Assembly (NCBI RefSeq): GCF_016904955.1
Contig: NZ_JADIKE010000036.1
Span: 262,021 to 326,020 of the forward strand
DNA length: 64,000 nt
From: Dyella flava
GTDB taxonomy: Bacteria > Pseudomonadota > Gammaproteobacteria > Xanthomonadales > Rhodanobacteraceae
Reading direction: 5' to 3'
Positions 27,341-35,881 of this stretch are shown here, one piece after another. The notes under the pieces were generated by a model. That model was not told where the DNA came from, did not search any database, and saw only the letters and a list, made by a program, of their open reading frames with translations. Positions within the stretch are counted from its first letter, which is position 1; the number at the start of each line of letters is the position of its first letter. The translations under genes and the position numbers were made by a program.

Positions 27341-27980
27341 GTGAAACTCCTGGATTAAACGGGGGCCCACCCGACCCACCGGCGCGTACAACGCACTAGC
27401 CCTTCAACTTGCTTACAAGCACTTGCACGCAAGCATAGGGGTAGCTCAACGAGATTGGACAATGCCGGTTGACACAGGTGCCTTGTGACCGATGGCAGGG
27501 TCCAACGAGCCTGCTTTTATAACCTGCAACGCCCGCGCTGGTTATCTGACCGGCGATTCGTACCATCCGGCACGGCACTGGGCTGGCCGCCTGGTCAAGC
27601 CATACGGCGCCCGTGGTCGGTTATCAATGCAGCAACGCGGATGCGGGCTTCGAAGACGAGCTCGAAGCCCAAGCGTAGCAGCCACTTATGACAACGTGGG
27701 TGGCTTTTTTGCGCTGCCGCGAAACACAGCATCGCGAAGGTACACAAGCAGCGATGCCCGACATACCGGCATGCAGCTCGCCCTCGGCCCGCGACTCTTC
27801 GTCCCATGTACATCGCGCCGGCTGGGCTTAACTTGTCTCGAGCTTCGTCTATACTCGGAACCTTAATTGTCCGCGGGGGCTCAATGGACCGCGGCGCATG
27901 GTCGCCAAGGGGTGGCGGCAAGGCACGGCACGGGGACGTGGCGGCTTTCCAGACTAATCATTTGATGACTGGAGTATTGC
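27341..27980. other. Long divergent intergenic region, possible sRNA terminator
   Basis: 640 bp between mdtA (-) and cytochrome c5 (+) with no supported gene. It must carry promoters for both sides. A perfect 9-bp hairpin GGGCTTCGA/TCGAAGCCC lies at 27645-27670. It is followed by AGCCAC...GTGGCT (27680-27705) and a T-run to 27710, a terminator-like structure on the + strand with no upstream + strand gene. This could end a small RNA. The idea is not proven by sequence. Confidence 0.4.
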
Positions 27981-28514
27981 GTGAGCGGTTCCATGAGCAA
28001 GTCCGATCGGAGTTTCCTGCATCAATTCTCATTGCTTATCGCTGGTCTTGCTGTACTGACCCTGGTCCTTATCTTCACCGCCTGGACCATCTACGAGCAC
28101 GAGCCGCAGGAAACCAATCCGAACGCCGCGCAACAACTTTCCTCCAGTCTTGCTCCGAACGGCGCCGTGTATGCCGGCAACACCGGCCGCGCCGCCATGG
28201 AAGCCGCGCAGGAAGCCGCCGCCAAGGCCGCTGCCGCCCAGGTCGCCTACGGTGGCACCACGGACGGCAAGACCATCTACGACAACCTCTGCCACAGCTG
28301 CCACACCGCCGGCGTCGCCGGTGCGCCGGTGCTGGGCAACAAGACGATGTGGGGTCCGCGCATCGCCGAAGGCCTCGATACGCTGATCAAACACGCCACC
28401 GACGGCTACCACGGTCCGGACGGCAACTTCATGCCACCGAAGGGCGGCAATCCGTCCTTGACGGACGCGCAGGTGAAAGCCGCGGTGACCTGGATCGTTA
28501 GCCAAGCGAAGTAG
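27981..28514 (+). CDS. Cytochrome c5-type membrane-anchored c-type cytochrome
   Basis: A 177-residue electron carrier. Seen: an N-terminal anchor helix (FSLLIAGLAVLTLVLIFTAWTIY), an Ala-rich spacer (about 70-89), haem-binding CHSCH at 104-108, and a likely axial Met at 151 in NFMPPKGG. This is the cytochrome c5/CycB pattern, with the haem domain in the periplasm. The GTG at 27981 is favoured because GGAG lies 6 bases before it; ATG at 27993 is an alternative. A degraded copy of its C-terminus lies at 28665-28733. Confidence 0.9.
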   Translation: MSGSMSKSDRSFLHQFSLLIAGLAVLTLVLIFTAWTIYEHEPQETNPNAAQQLSSSLAPNGAVYAGNTGRAAMEAAQEAAAKAAAAQVAYGGTTDGKTIYDNLCHSCHTAGVAGAPVLGNKTMWGPRIAEGLDTLIKHATDGYHGPDGNFMPPKGGNPSLTDAQVKAAVTWIVSQAK

Positions 28515-28520
28515 TTTTAA

Positions 28521-28605
28521 GAGAGAGTGGCGAGGAGTGAGAAGTAAGAGAGAGCGGGAAGCCGCATGCCTTCTCTCACTCCGCACTACTCTTCACTCAC
28601 TCCTG
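28521..28605. repeat. Purine/pyrimidine inverted repeat, member A
   Basis: The left arm is almost all G and A (GAGAGAGTGGCGAGGAGTGA and onward). The right arm is its imperfect complement, rich in C and T (TTCTCTCACTCC...CACTCACTCC). It starts 6 bases after the cytochrome c5 stop codon. Related elements lie at 28735, 29536, 47667 and 48597. Confidence 0.8.
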
Positions 28606-28664
28606 CCTTGAGTGGGGCCTCAATTTGGCTCCCGCAACTTCCGCATCCGATTCCCGACCGGCTC

Positions 28665-28733
28665 GTCGCAACTTCCTGCTGCCCAGGGCGGTAGCCCGGC
28701 CTTGACGGATGCACGGGTGAAAGAAGCGTTTTA
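28665..28733 (+). pseudogene. Remnant of a cytochrome c5 3' end
   Basis: The DNA from AACTTC at about 28668 through CTTGACGGATGCACGGGTGAAAG to the TAA at 28732-28734 matches the end of the cytochrome c5 gene (coding NPSLTDAQVKAAV), reading SPALTDARVKEAF then stop. A small frame shift separates the first part, and no haem motif remains. Repeat member B follows directly, as member A follows the intact gene. A gene-end plus repeat unit appears to have been duplicated and then decayed. Confidence 0.6.
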
Positions 28734-28734
28734 A

Positions 28735-28820
28735 GAGAGAGTGGAGAGGAGTGAGGAGTAAGAGAGAGCCAAGAGCCGGCACGCCTTCTCTCACTCCTCA
28801 CTCCTCTCCACTCTCTCCTG
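28735..28820. repeat. Purine/pyrimidine inverted repeat, member B
   Basis: This is the best-preserved member. The arms at 28735-28765 and about 28787-28820 are complementary with one mismatch over about 31 bases. The left arm is purine-only apart from T of GTGG and GAGTG. It directly follows the stop of the cytochrome remnant. Confidence 0.85.
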
Positions 28821-28850
28821 CTCTTCACATGGCGGCTATCATTAGCCCCC

Positions 28851-29531
28851 ATGACTCCCCCCACCCCAGACCCGACCCAATTTCCGGACCAGCTCACCGA
28901 GTTCTTCCTGCAAGGCCCGGCAGGTCCGCTTGAAGCCATCAGCGATGTCGCTGAGCCTCCCTGCGCGCGCCGCGGCACGGCGATCATCTGCCACCCCAAC
29001 TCCAAGGATGGCGGCACCATGCGCAACAAGGTGGTGACCATGCTGGAGCGCAGTCTGCGCGAATCCGGACTGGATACCTTGCGCTTCAATTTCCGCTGCG
29101 CGGGCGAATCCGCCGGCGAGTACGACAACGGCATCGGTGAAAGCGAAGATCTGGCTGCCGCGGTGGCCTGGGTGCGCAAGATGCGCCCGGACGATGCGTT
29201 GTGGTTGGCCGGATTTTCGTTCGGCAGCTACGTCACGCTGCGCAACGCCGTGCGCTTCAAGGCCGATGCGCTGATCAGCATCGCGCCGCCGGTCGGCCGC
29301 TGGTCGTATGAAACCCTCGCGCTGCCGGCCTGTCCCTGGCTGGTGGTGATGGGGGAGGAAGACGAGATCGTGGAGCCACAGGCCGTGTTCGACTGGATCG
29401 ATAGCCTCGAACAGCCGCCGGAACTGATCCGCATGCCTGAAACCGGCCATTTCTTCCACCGGCGCCTGATGGATCTGCGTGGCGCGGTCAAGCATGCGAT
29501 CCGCGATTGGCTGCCGGCGCCGAGAGCTTAA
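28851..29531 (+). CDS. Alpha/beta hydrolase (COG2945-like)
   Basis: A 226-residue cytoplasmic serine hydrolase of unknown substrate. Seen: ICHPNSKDGG near residue 47, RFNFRCAGESAGEYDNG (about 78-93), nucleophile elbow GFSFGS with Ser123, probable Asp171 in MGEEDEIVE, and His200 in PETGHFFHRRL. The layout fits the COG2945 predicted hydrolases. No signal peptide is present. A start with three Pro/Thr residues at 28851 is accepted because no better start exists. Repeat member C follows its stop codon within 5 bases. Confidence 0.88.
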   Translation: MTPPTPDPTQFPDQLTEFFLQGPAGPLEAISDVAEPPCARRGTAIICHPNSKDGGTMRNKVVTMLERSLRESGLDTLRFNFRCAGESAGEYDNGIGESEDLAAAVAWVRKMRPDDALWLAGFSFGSYVTLRNAVRFKADALISIAPPVGRWSYETLALPACPWLVVMGEEDEIVEPQAVFDWIDSLEQPPELIRMPETGHFFHRRLMDLRGAVKHAIRDWLPAPRA

Positions 29532-29535
29532 AAGC

Positions 29536-29650
29536 AGGAGAGAGTGGAGAGGAGTGAGAAGTGAGAGAAGAGCGAACAGCTCCCCTCCTTTACCGCCCTC
29601 CGCTTAACCCACGCTTTTCTCTCACTTCTCACTCTTCTCCACTCACTCCT
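29536..29650. repeat. Purine/pyrimidine inverted repeat, member C
   Basis: The arms at 29536-29572 and 29614-29650 are complementary with about three mismatches over 37 bases. The 41-base centre is unrelated to that of other members. It starts 5 bases after one stop codon and ends 13 bases before the next start (zapE). Confidence 0.85.
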
Positions 29651-29663
29651 TAGCTTTACCCGT

Positions 29664-30773
29664 ATGACGGATCTCTCCCCCAGCACTCGTTATCAGGAAG
29701 GCGTCGCCGCGCATCGTTGGACGTCCGATCCGGCGCAACAGGCCGTGTTACCTGAATTCGATCGCATTCAAGCGGCGCTCTGCGCGAGCAACGGAAACGG
29801 CAACAGCCTGTTTGGCCGCCTGAAATCGCTGCTGGGCGCGGAAGAACGCGCAGCGGTGCCCGGCCTTTACCTCTGGGGCAGCGTGGGCCGCGGCAAAACC
29901 TTCCTGATGGATTTGTTTGCTGCCAGCCTGCCGCATGGCGTGGCGTTGCGCCGTCACTTCCACCGTTTCATGGGTGAAGTGCACGAAAGCTTGCGCGAGC
30001 TGGGCGACCGGCAGAATCCGCTGGTCGAGGTTGCCGCCGGCATTGCGGCGCGTTGCCGCGTGCTGTGCCTGGACGAGTTTCTGGTCAACGACATCGGCGA
30101 TGCGATGATTCTGGCCAATCTGTTCGATGCGCTGTTTGCGCGCGGCGTCACGCTGATCACCACCTCGAATACGGCACCGGCGAATCTCTACAAGGACGGC
30201 CTGCAACGCGCGCGGTTTCTGCCCGCCATCGCGGCGATTGAAGCGCACTGTCACGTGGTCGAGATGATCTCCGCGCACGACTGGCGTCTGCGCGCATTGA
30301 CGCACGCACCGGTGTACCACACACCACCCGGCGCCGAAGCGGAGCGCGAATTGGCGCGCATCTTTGCCAGCCAGGCACAAGGCGACATCATCGATGGCGG
30401 CGAGTTGATGATCAACGATCGCCCGATCCCGGTGCGCAAACGCGCCGCCAACATCCTGTGGTTCGATTTTGCGGCGCTATGCGATGGCCCGCGCGCGGTG
30501 GCCGATTACATCACCCTCGCCAAGGCGGGTCCGGCCGTGATCATTTCCAACGTGCCGCAGTTCACCATCTATAGCGAGGATCCGGCCAAGCGCTTCATCC
30601 AGCTGGTCGACGAGTTTTACGACCGTCATGTGAAGCTGATCCTTTCCGCCGCAGCTCCGATCACCGAGCTGTATGACGGCGAGCGCCTGCGTGCGGAATT
30701 TGGCCGCACCGAATCCCGCCTGATCGAAATGCAGAGCGAGGAATACCTGGGCTTGCCGCATCGCGCGGAATAA
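29664..30773 (+). CDS. zapE: Cell division protein ZapE (AFG1-like ATPase)
   Basis: A 369-residue P-loop ATPase. Seen: Walker A GSVGRGKT at 72-79, Walker B VLCLDE at 133-138, sensor-like TLITTSNTAP, and the family signature RHFHRFMGEVH. ZapE destabilises FtsZ polymers and is needed for division under low oxygen or high temperature in E. coli. Length is normal. No good SD is seen before ATG at 29664, and the repeat element ends only 13 bases upstream, so translation may depend on the upstream gene or local structure. Confidence 0.93.
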   Translation: MTDLSPSTRYQEGVAAHRWTSDPAQQAVLPEFDRIQAALCASNGNGNSLFGRLKSLLGAEERAAVPGLYLWGSVGRGKTFLMDLFAASLPHGVALRRHFHRFMGEVHESLRELGDRQNPLVEVAAGIAARCRVLCLDEFLVNDIGDAMILANLFDALFARGVTLITTSNTAPANLYKDGLQRARFLPAIAAIEAHCHVVEMISAHDWRLRALTHAPVYHTPPGAEAERELARIFASQAQGDIIDGGELMINDRPIPVRKRAANILWFDFAALCDGPRAVADYITLAKAGPAVIISNVPQFTIYSEDPAKRFIQLVDEFYDRHVKLILSAAAPITELYDGERLRAEFGRTESRLIEMQSEEYLGLPHRAE

Positions 30774-30819
30774 GCGCTACTTCGTCTTGCTTCGGCATCG
30801 ACGCAAGATCGACGTGTGT

Positions 30820-32139
30820 CTACGAAGGAAGCAAATCCGCATCAACGTCCCGGGCCGCCAATAGCTTATCGATGCGACGCCCGTCCGTATCGACCACTTC
30901 CAGCCGCCAGCCCTCGTAAACAACGTACTCACCCACTTGCGGTATGTGCGCCAACTGGGCAAGCACGAAACCAGCCGCGGTGTGATACGCACTGCGTTCG
31001 GCGGGCTGGCGCAATTGGAGCCGTTCGAACATCTGGAATACCGGGCAAGCGCCATCGATCAGCAGGCTGCCATCTTCGCGCTCGACGATATCGGGCATGT
31101 CGCCTTCGGTTTCCGGCATGTGCCCCACCATGGCTTCGAGCAGATCGGCCTGCGTGACGATGCCTTCCAGTCCACCGTATTCATTGCGCACCAGCACCAT
31201 GCGTACCGGGGCGGCGCGGAAGCGTTCCAGCACCTTGAAGATCGGTGTCGATTCCTGAATCGACAGCGGCGCATGTAACGCCGCCTGCAGATCCGGTTCA
31301 CGACCATCCAACAGCTGATCGAGCAGATCGCGCTTGGCGACGATGCCGAGCAGTTCGTCGACATCGCCCCGCCCTACCGGAATATGTTCATGCCGACATT
31401 CACGCAGCGTGCGCAGGATGTCCCTGCGATCGTTGTCCAGATCGATCCAGGTTATGTCGGTGCGCGGCGTCATGATGTCACCGATGCGGCGATCACCGAT
31501 ATTGAACACGCGCTCCACCACTTCCTGCTGGGTGCGCAGCAGCAGTCCGGCTTCCTGGCTGGCCGACACCAGCAGCTTGAGCTCTTCGGCCGAATGCAGC
31601 ATCTCCTCGCTGACACCGGGACGCAGCCCGCACGCGCGCAACACCAGATTGCCCAGGCCGTTGAGCAGCACGATCACCGGACGGAATACAAACAGAAACA
31701 GATTCAACGGCCGCACCACCCACAACGCCGTGCCTTCGCTGCGCTGCAGGGCGAGGCTTTTCGGCGCCAGTTCGCCCAGCACGATATGCAAGGCGGTGAT
31801 GATGCTGAAAGCGATCGCCACCGCGATCACCTCCGCGCCCAGGCCCGCATACTTGCCGGCCACACCTTCCAGCAGCGGCGCAATCAAATGCGCCAGGGCC
31901 GGTTCACCGACCCAGCCAAGCGCCAGCGACGACAGCGTGATACCCAGTTGGGTCGCCGCGAGGCTGGCGTCGAGGCGATCCACCGTGCGCAACAGCGGCT
32001 TGGCGTTTGCGCGGCCTTGCGCGACGAGTTCGGCCACCCGGCTGCGGCGCACCGCCACCAGCGAAAATTCCGCCGCGACGAAGAAACCGTTGGCGGCGAC
32101 CAGCAGAAATACCGTAAAGACGCCTATCCATTCGTTCAT
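30820..32139 (-). CDS. CNNM/CorC-type membrane protein (HlyC/CorC family)
   Basis: A 439-residue protein with an N-terminal DUF21 membrane domain (about 1-190; NEWIGVFTVFLLVAANGFFVAAEFSLVAVRRSR), a pair of CBS domains (about 205-325; MTPRTDITWIDLD) and a C-terminal CorC_HlyC domain. The family is linked to Mg2+/Co2+ homeostasis and polyamine or cation export. The ATG at 32139 is chosen over the TTG at 32145 because AAGGA lies upstream at suitable distance. It converges with zapE across a 46-bp gap. Confidence 0.9.
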   Translation of the reverse strand: MNEWIGVFTVFLLVAANGFFVAAEFSLVAVRRSRVAELVAQGRANAKPLLRTVDRLDASLAATQLGITLSSLALGWVGEPALAHLIAPLLEGVAGKYAGLGAEVIAVAIAFSIITALHIVLGELAPKSLALQRSEGTALWVVRPLNLFLFVFRPVIVLLNGLGNLVLRACGLRPGVSEEMLHSAEELKLLVSASQEAGLLLRTQQEVVERVFNIGDRRIGDIMTPRTDITWIDLDNDRRDILRTLRECRHEHIPVGRGDVDELLGIVAKRDLLDQLLDGREPDLQAALHAPLSIQESTPIFKVLERFRAAPVRMVLVRNEYGGLEGIVTQADLLEAMVGHMPETEGDMPDIVEREDGSLLIDGACPVFQMFERLQLRQPAERSAYHTAAGFVLAQLAHIPQVGEYVVYEGWRLEVVDTDGRRIDKLLAARDVDADLLPS

Positions 32140-32291
32140 CGCCAAGCATCCTTTGCAGATCAGTTCGCCATGTGCAGAGCCATCTACCCGCAGCTTACTT
32201 TGCCTCTGCCCGTGTTAAATGTTCGATCCGCTTCACGCGGTGCTACCACTGCTGCTACGGTGACGCCCTTCTCCTACGATCCGGAGTCGCC

Positions 32292-32678
32292 ATGCTGACC
32301 GTCATCGCCTTTGCGCTTCTGGCCGGCGCTCAGCCAGCCGCCTCCACCGATACGTTCACCGCGCGTGTGCAGCGCGCCAAGATGCTGGAGGCGAACGCCA
32401 CCGGGCCGGCTTACCAAAAGCAATTCTGGGACAAGACCAAGCAGCCGATGACCGAGGCACTGCGCGGCTGCATCGCCAGCAATATGCCTGCGGACAAATC
32501 GCCCTTTACCCTGGTCGCCGACATTTCCCCGGACGGCCACCCGCTCAACGTCGAAGTGCGCGCGCCCACGCCGGTCGCCCGCTGCCTCGCCGGACAGTTC
32601 TCCGTCTGGAGCTTTCCGGCACCACCCAAGGCGCCCGGTTCGACCAACTATCCTGTCGAAATCGACGTAAGCATGTAA
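32292..32678 (+). CDS. Hypothetical secreted protein
   Basis: A 128-residue protein. ATG at 32292 with GGAG 5 bases upstream gives a signal peptide MLTVIAFALLAGAQPAAS; the frame can be extended upstream but without an SD. The mature part has two cysteines (RGCIAS, ARCLAG) that may pair, and the pattern FTLVADISPDGHPLNVEVRAPTPVARCL...WSFPAPP resembles TonB/energy-transducer-like C-terminal or AgmX-like repeats only loosely. Function unknown. It lies just before the PfpI-like gene (9-bp gap), so they may be co-transcribed. Confidence 0.7.
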   Translation: MLTVIAFALLAGAQPAASTDTFTARVQRAKMLEANATGPAYQKQFWDKTKQPMTEALRGCIASNMPADKSPFTLVADISPDGHPLNVEVRAPTPVARCLAGQFSVWSFPAPPKAPGSTNYPVEIDVSM

Positions 32679-32687
32679 GCGACCGCC

Positions 32688-33551
32688 ATGGCCACCGTGC
32701 TGATTCCGCTCCCGCATATGGACTACGACCCCAGCGAGGTCGCCGTGCCATGGCGTGTGCTGACGCAGGCCGGACATCACGTCATATTCGCCACACCGGA
32801 CGGGCAGATCGCCAGCGCCGATCCGATCATGCTGAGCGGCATGGGGCTCGACCCGTGGGGCTGGTTGCCCGGTGTGCGTCGCCTGCCCGTGTTCGGCCTG
32901 CTCCTGCGTGCCAACCGCGATGCGCGCCGCGATCATGCGCGGCTGGTCCAGGACGTCGCCTTTCGCTCGCCCCTGCGCTGGGATGCCATCGACGACAACT
33001 CGTATGACGCGCTGTTGCTACCGGGTGGCCATTGCGCTCGCGGCATGCGCAGCTACCTGGAAAGCGAACGGCTCAAGGCCGTGATTGCCGCCAGCTTCGC
33101 GGCCGACAAGCCGGTCGCTGCGATCTGCCACGGCGTCCTGCTGGTCGCGCGTACGCTGGGTGCCGATGGTCGCTCGGTACTCCATCGGCGGCGCACTACC
33201 GGCCTGACCTGGGCGCTGGAAAAATCCGCATGGTCGCTCACCCGCATCACACGCTTCTGGGATCCGCATTACTACCGCACTTACCGCGAAGAACCCGGAC
33301 AGCCCGCCGGCTATATGTCGGTGCAACAGGAAGTGACACGCGCACTCGCCGATCCCGCCGATTTTCTCGACGTACCCAAACATGCGCCGCACTACTGGCG
33401 CAAAACGTCCGGCATGGTGCGCGATAGTGATGGCGACGACACGCCGGCCTTCGTGGTGCGCGACGGCAATTATCTCTCCGCCCGCTGGCCTGGCGATGTG
33501 CATCGCTTTGCGCAGGTATTTGCCGACATGCTGAGCGCTGGCCGGAAGTAA
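32688..33551 (+). CDS. DJ-1/PfpI (type 1 glutamine amidotransferase-like) protein
   Basis: A 287-residue member of the DJ-1/PfpI superfamily. Seen: [21 protein letters not shown] at the N-terminus, [14 protein letters not shown] near 107-120, and the nucleophile elbow AAICHGV with Cys147-His148. The family includes chaperones, glyoxalases and peptidases; the exact reaction here is not predictable. It is longer than typical (about 190-230), with an insertion after the first strand and a C-terminal extension. Cytoplasmic. Confidence 0.85.
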   Translation: MATVLIPLPHMDYDPSEVAVPWRVLTQAGHHVIFATPDGQIASADPIMLSGMGLDPWGWLPGVRRLPVFGLLLRANRDARRDHARLVQDVAFRSPLRWDAIDDNSYDALLLPGGHCARGMRSYLESERLKAVIAASFAADKPVAAICHGVLLVARTLGADGRSVLHRRRTTGLTWALEKSAWSLTRITRFWDPHYYRTYREEPGQPAGYMSVQQEVTRALADPADFLDVPKHAPHYWRKTSGMVRDSDGDDTPAFVVRDGNYLSARWPGDVHRFAQVFADMLSAGRK

Positions 33552-33639
33552 TGGTGTATTCCCATGTCTGCTTTCGCATGATCGATCTCGCCGGCGATTT
33601 CATCCGTCGCGCCGGGGCAACGGGCTGAGGAAAGCACGG

Positions 33640-34929
33640 ATGACGCACAGCGCAATCAATCGCTCACGCCGCGACAGCTTCAAAGCGATCATCCGCGTCG
33701 TCAGCGGCAATTTCCTGGAAATGTATGACTTCATGGTCTACGGCTATTACGCCCCGGCCATTGCCAGAACGTATTTTCCTAGTCATAGCGCCTACGCCTC
33801 GTTGCTGCTCACCTTGCTGGCGTTTGCGGCGGGCTTTGTGATGCGCCCGGTCGGCGCCATCGTGCTCGGTGCTTATATCGATCACTACGGCCGTCGCCGC
33901 GGCCTGATCCTTACCCTGGGCCTGATGGCGATCGGCACCTTGCTGGTGGCAGCGGTGCCCGGTTACGCAACGATCGGCGTGTTTGCTCCGCTGCTGGTAG
34001 TGGGCGGCCGCTTGCTGCAAGGTTTTTCTGCAGGAGTGGAATTGGGCGGTGTATCGGTCTACCTGGCGGAAATCGCCACGCCAGGGCATCGCGGCTTTTA
34101 CTGCTCATGGCAATCGGCCAGCCAGCAGGTGGCAGTGGTGTTCGCCGCGCTGCTCGGTTTGCTGCTGCAGTACTGGCTGCCGCCGGAAGCCATTACAGCG
34201 TGGGGTTGGCGTGCGCCCTTCGTGATCGGCTGCCTGATCGTGCCGTTCCTGTTTCTGATCCGCCGTTCACTGGAAGAAACCGAAGCGTTTCTTGCGCGGC
34301 ACCGCCCCGGCATCGGCGAGATCTATCGCTCCATGCTCGCCAACGGACGCATCGTGCTGGTCGGTGTCGCACTGGTGATGATGACCACCGTGTCGTTCTA
34401 TCTGATTACCGCGTACACGCCCACGTTCGGCGTTGAAGTGCTCAAACTCTCGCAGTTCGATGTGTTCGTGGTGACGCTGTGCGTGGGTGTGTCGAACTTT
34501 GTCTGGCTGCCAGTGATGGGCGCGTTGTCCGATCGCATCGGCCGCCGTCCGCTGTTGCTGGGATGCACCGCATTGGCACTGCTCAGCGCCTATCCCGTGC
34601 TGCACTGGCTGGTCGCCGCACCCGATTTCGGCAAATTGCTCGGCGTGGAGCTGTGGCTGTCCTTCATCTATGCCAGCTACAACGGTGCGCTGGTGGTGAC
34701 GCTGACCGAAATCATGCCGGTCGACGTGCGCACGACGGGCTTTTCGCTGGCCTACAGCCTGGCCACCACGCTGGGCGGTTCCAGCCTGGCGATATCGCAA
34801 TGGCTGATCCACGTCACCGGCAATAAAGCCGCGCCGGGGCTGTGGCTGTCTTTTGCGGCGCTGTGCGGCCTGATCGCCACCTTGATCGCCTTCCGCAGCA
34901 GCGATAGCCGGCAATCGCATCGAGCGTAA
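33640..34929 (+). CDS. MFS transporter, citrate/tricarballylate-type (MHS family)
   Basis: A 429-residue, 12-helix major facilitator. Seen: the N-terminal [25 protein letters not shown] signature of metabolite:H+ symporters, motif A-like [12 protein letters not shown], and [20 protein letters not shown]. This fits citrate or tricarballylate:proton symport (CitA/TcuC-like); the actual substrate is inferred. GAGGAAAG lies upstream of ATG 33640. A hairpin follows the stop at 34938-34958. Confidence 0.88.
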   Translation: MTHSAINRSRRDSFKAIIRVVSGNFLEMYDFMVYGYYAPAIARTYFPSHSAYASLLLTLLAFAAGFVMRPVGAIVLGAYIDHYGRRRGLILTLGLMAIGTLLVAAVPGYATIGVFAPLLVVGGRLLQGFSAGVELGGVSVYLAEIATPGHRGFYCSWQSASQQVAVVFAALLGLLLQYWLPPEAITAWGWRAPFVIGCLIVPFLFLIRRSLEETEAFLARHRPGIGEIYRSMLANGRIVLVGVALVMMTTVSFYLITAYTPTFGVEVLKLSQFDVFVVTLCVGVSNFVWLPVMGALSDRIGRRPLLLGCTALALLSAYPVLHWLVAAPDFGKLLGVELWLSFIYASYNGALVVTLTEIMPVDVRTTGFSLAYSLATTLGGSSLAISQWLIHVTGNKAAPGLWLSFAALCGLIATLIAFRSSDSRQSHRA

Positions 34930-34937
34930 GTTGGGTA

Positions 34938-34958
34938 GCTCCGGATCAAGTCCGGAGC
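34938..34958. repeat. CCGGATCAAGTCCGG-type hairpin
   Basis: The perfect stem GCTCCGGA/TCCGGAGC with loop TCAAG sits 9 bases after the MFS stop. The same loop and core occur at 15831-15847, and a related one (CCCCGGA/TCCGGGG) lies between nrdA and nrdB at 38421-38439. Confidence 0.7.
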
Positions 34959-35056
34959 AGCCCCATGCACGGCGGCATGGCGCGAGCCTACCGGCCGCAT
35001 CCGGGTCGCCACCATGCGCTACCCTACGGTTCGCCTCCTCCCGTTCGGAGCCAGCG

Positions 35057-35353
35057 ATGCGCGCACCCACCGGTTCGGTTGTCGGACTTTGCTCCGCCTC
35101 CGCCACGATGTCGGCGATGGGCATGGCCTTCCTGGGCTATTGGGGCATCCACGAACCGATACCCTGGAAGGTGGGCGACATCCTGGTGGCATGCCTGGCT
35201 TTTCTGAGCTTCGGCGCCCTGGGTTCGACGATCTGGCTGATCACCACGCCGGTGCCGGAAGACGGCCACGAACGGATCGTCCCGGCCCGCCGGGCCTTCG
35301 CCACGGGCATGATCCTGATGTGGTTGGCGATCGTGATTGCCGTGCTCCCGTAG
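35057..35353 (+). CDS. Small two-helix membrane protein
   Basis: A 98-residue protein with two hydrophobic segments, about DILVACLAFLSFGALGSTIWLI and FATGMILMWLAIVIAVLP. ATG at 35057 is preferred because GGAG lies 6 bases upstream; the longer frame from 34931 covers the MFS 3' hairpin. I do not recognise a family. It precedes the cobalamin riboswitch by about 120 bp. Confidence 0.6.
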   Translation: MRAPTGSVVGLCSASATMSAMGMAFLGYWGIHEPIPWKVGDILVACLAFLSFGALGSTIWLITTPVPEDGHERIVPARRAFATGMILMWLAIVIAVLP

Positions 35354-35471
35354 CGACGGTCGTGCCGCAAAATCATGAAATTCCCGCAGCCCGCACCCGG
35401 TCGGGCTTCGCGCCGCTTATCCACTGGCTTATCCACAAATTATTGGGTTGACCGATGGCAGCTACCCCGAT

Positions 35472-35670
35472 ATGTTGTGTCTCGTCGGTCGCTTCTCTCG
35501 GATTAGTCCGAGGGCGGCTTGAGGGAATCCTGGTGTAAATCCGGAACTGCCCCGCAGCGGTAAGCGGAAACGAACGCCCATCATGCACTGGCTCTGGGGC
35601 CGGGAAGCGGGGCAACTAGGCGGGTCGCAAGACCCACGTCCGCAAGTCCGAAGACCTGCCGACACGACAT
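35472..35670 (+). promoter_or_regulatory. Cobalamin (B12) riboswitch
   Basis: The sequence shows the conserved adenosylcobalamin riboswitch order: GGGAATCCTGGTGTAAATCC (35523-35542), ACTGCCCCGCAGCGGTAAG (the B12 box region), CACTGG with GGGAAG, and GCAAGTCCGAAGACCTGCC near 35642-35660. The closing P1 helix can be drawn between 35472-35480 and 35662-35670 with one G-U pair. Binding of cobalamin normally turns expression down. Downstream is nrdAB. Confidence 0.95.
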
Positions 35671-35677
35671 GACCGGA

Positions 35678-35727
35678 GCGTCATGCCGAAAGTGACGGCC
35701 TCCGCGGGGAGGCGAGTCGCATGACGC
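35678..35727 (+). promoter_or_regulatory. Probable riboswitch expression platform
   Basis: A nested hairpin directly follows the aptamer: outer GCGTCATGC/GCATGACGC (35678-35686 and 35719-35727), inner GCCTCC/GGAGGC (35698-35713). No T-run follows, so control may be by Rho, attenuation through the leader, or another structure. The nrdA SD (GGAG at 35870) is far downstream. Confidence 0.5.
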
Positions 35728-35881
35728 GGCGCAGTATCTGTGTCATGCGAAAGCGGCCGCGGCAACCGCCACATCAGCCCTGCGCGCGGGAGCAGGCGGT
35801 TGAAATCTGGAAGCCCGTCCTGACCGAACCGGACCCGAGAAGTCCGGCCATGGGCAGGTTCCACAGCCCGGAGCGTCCGAC

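Noticed and set aside
22724-27358. 1544-residue plus-strand frame opposite mdtABC
   Set aside because: It spans three genes and their gaps on the opposite strand; the composition (His/Arg/Gln-rich) and absence of motifs mark it as a shadow.
27492-27866. 124-residue frame upstream of cytochrome c5
   Set aside because: Passes through the hairpin and T-run at 27645-27710 and shows no family pattern.
28521-29650. Purine-rich repeats as a CRISPR array
   Set aside because: They are inverted pairs with unequal spacing at gene ends, not regularly spaced direct repeats, and no cas gene is near.
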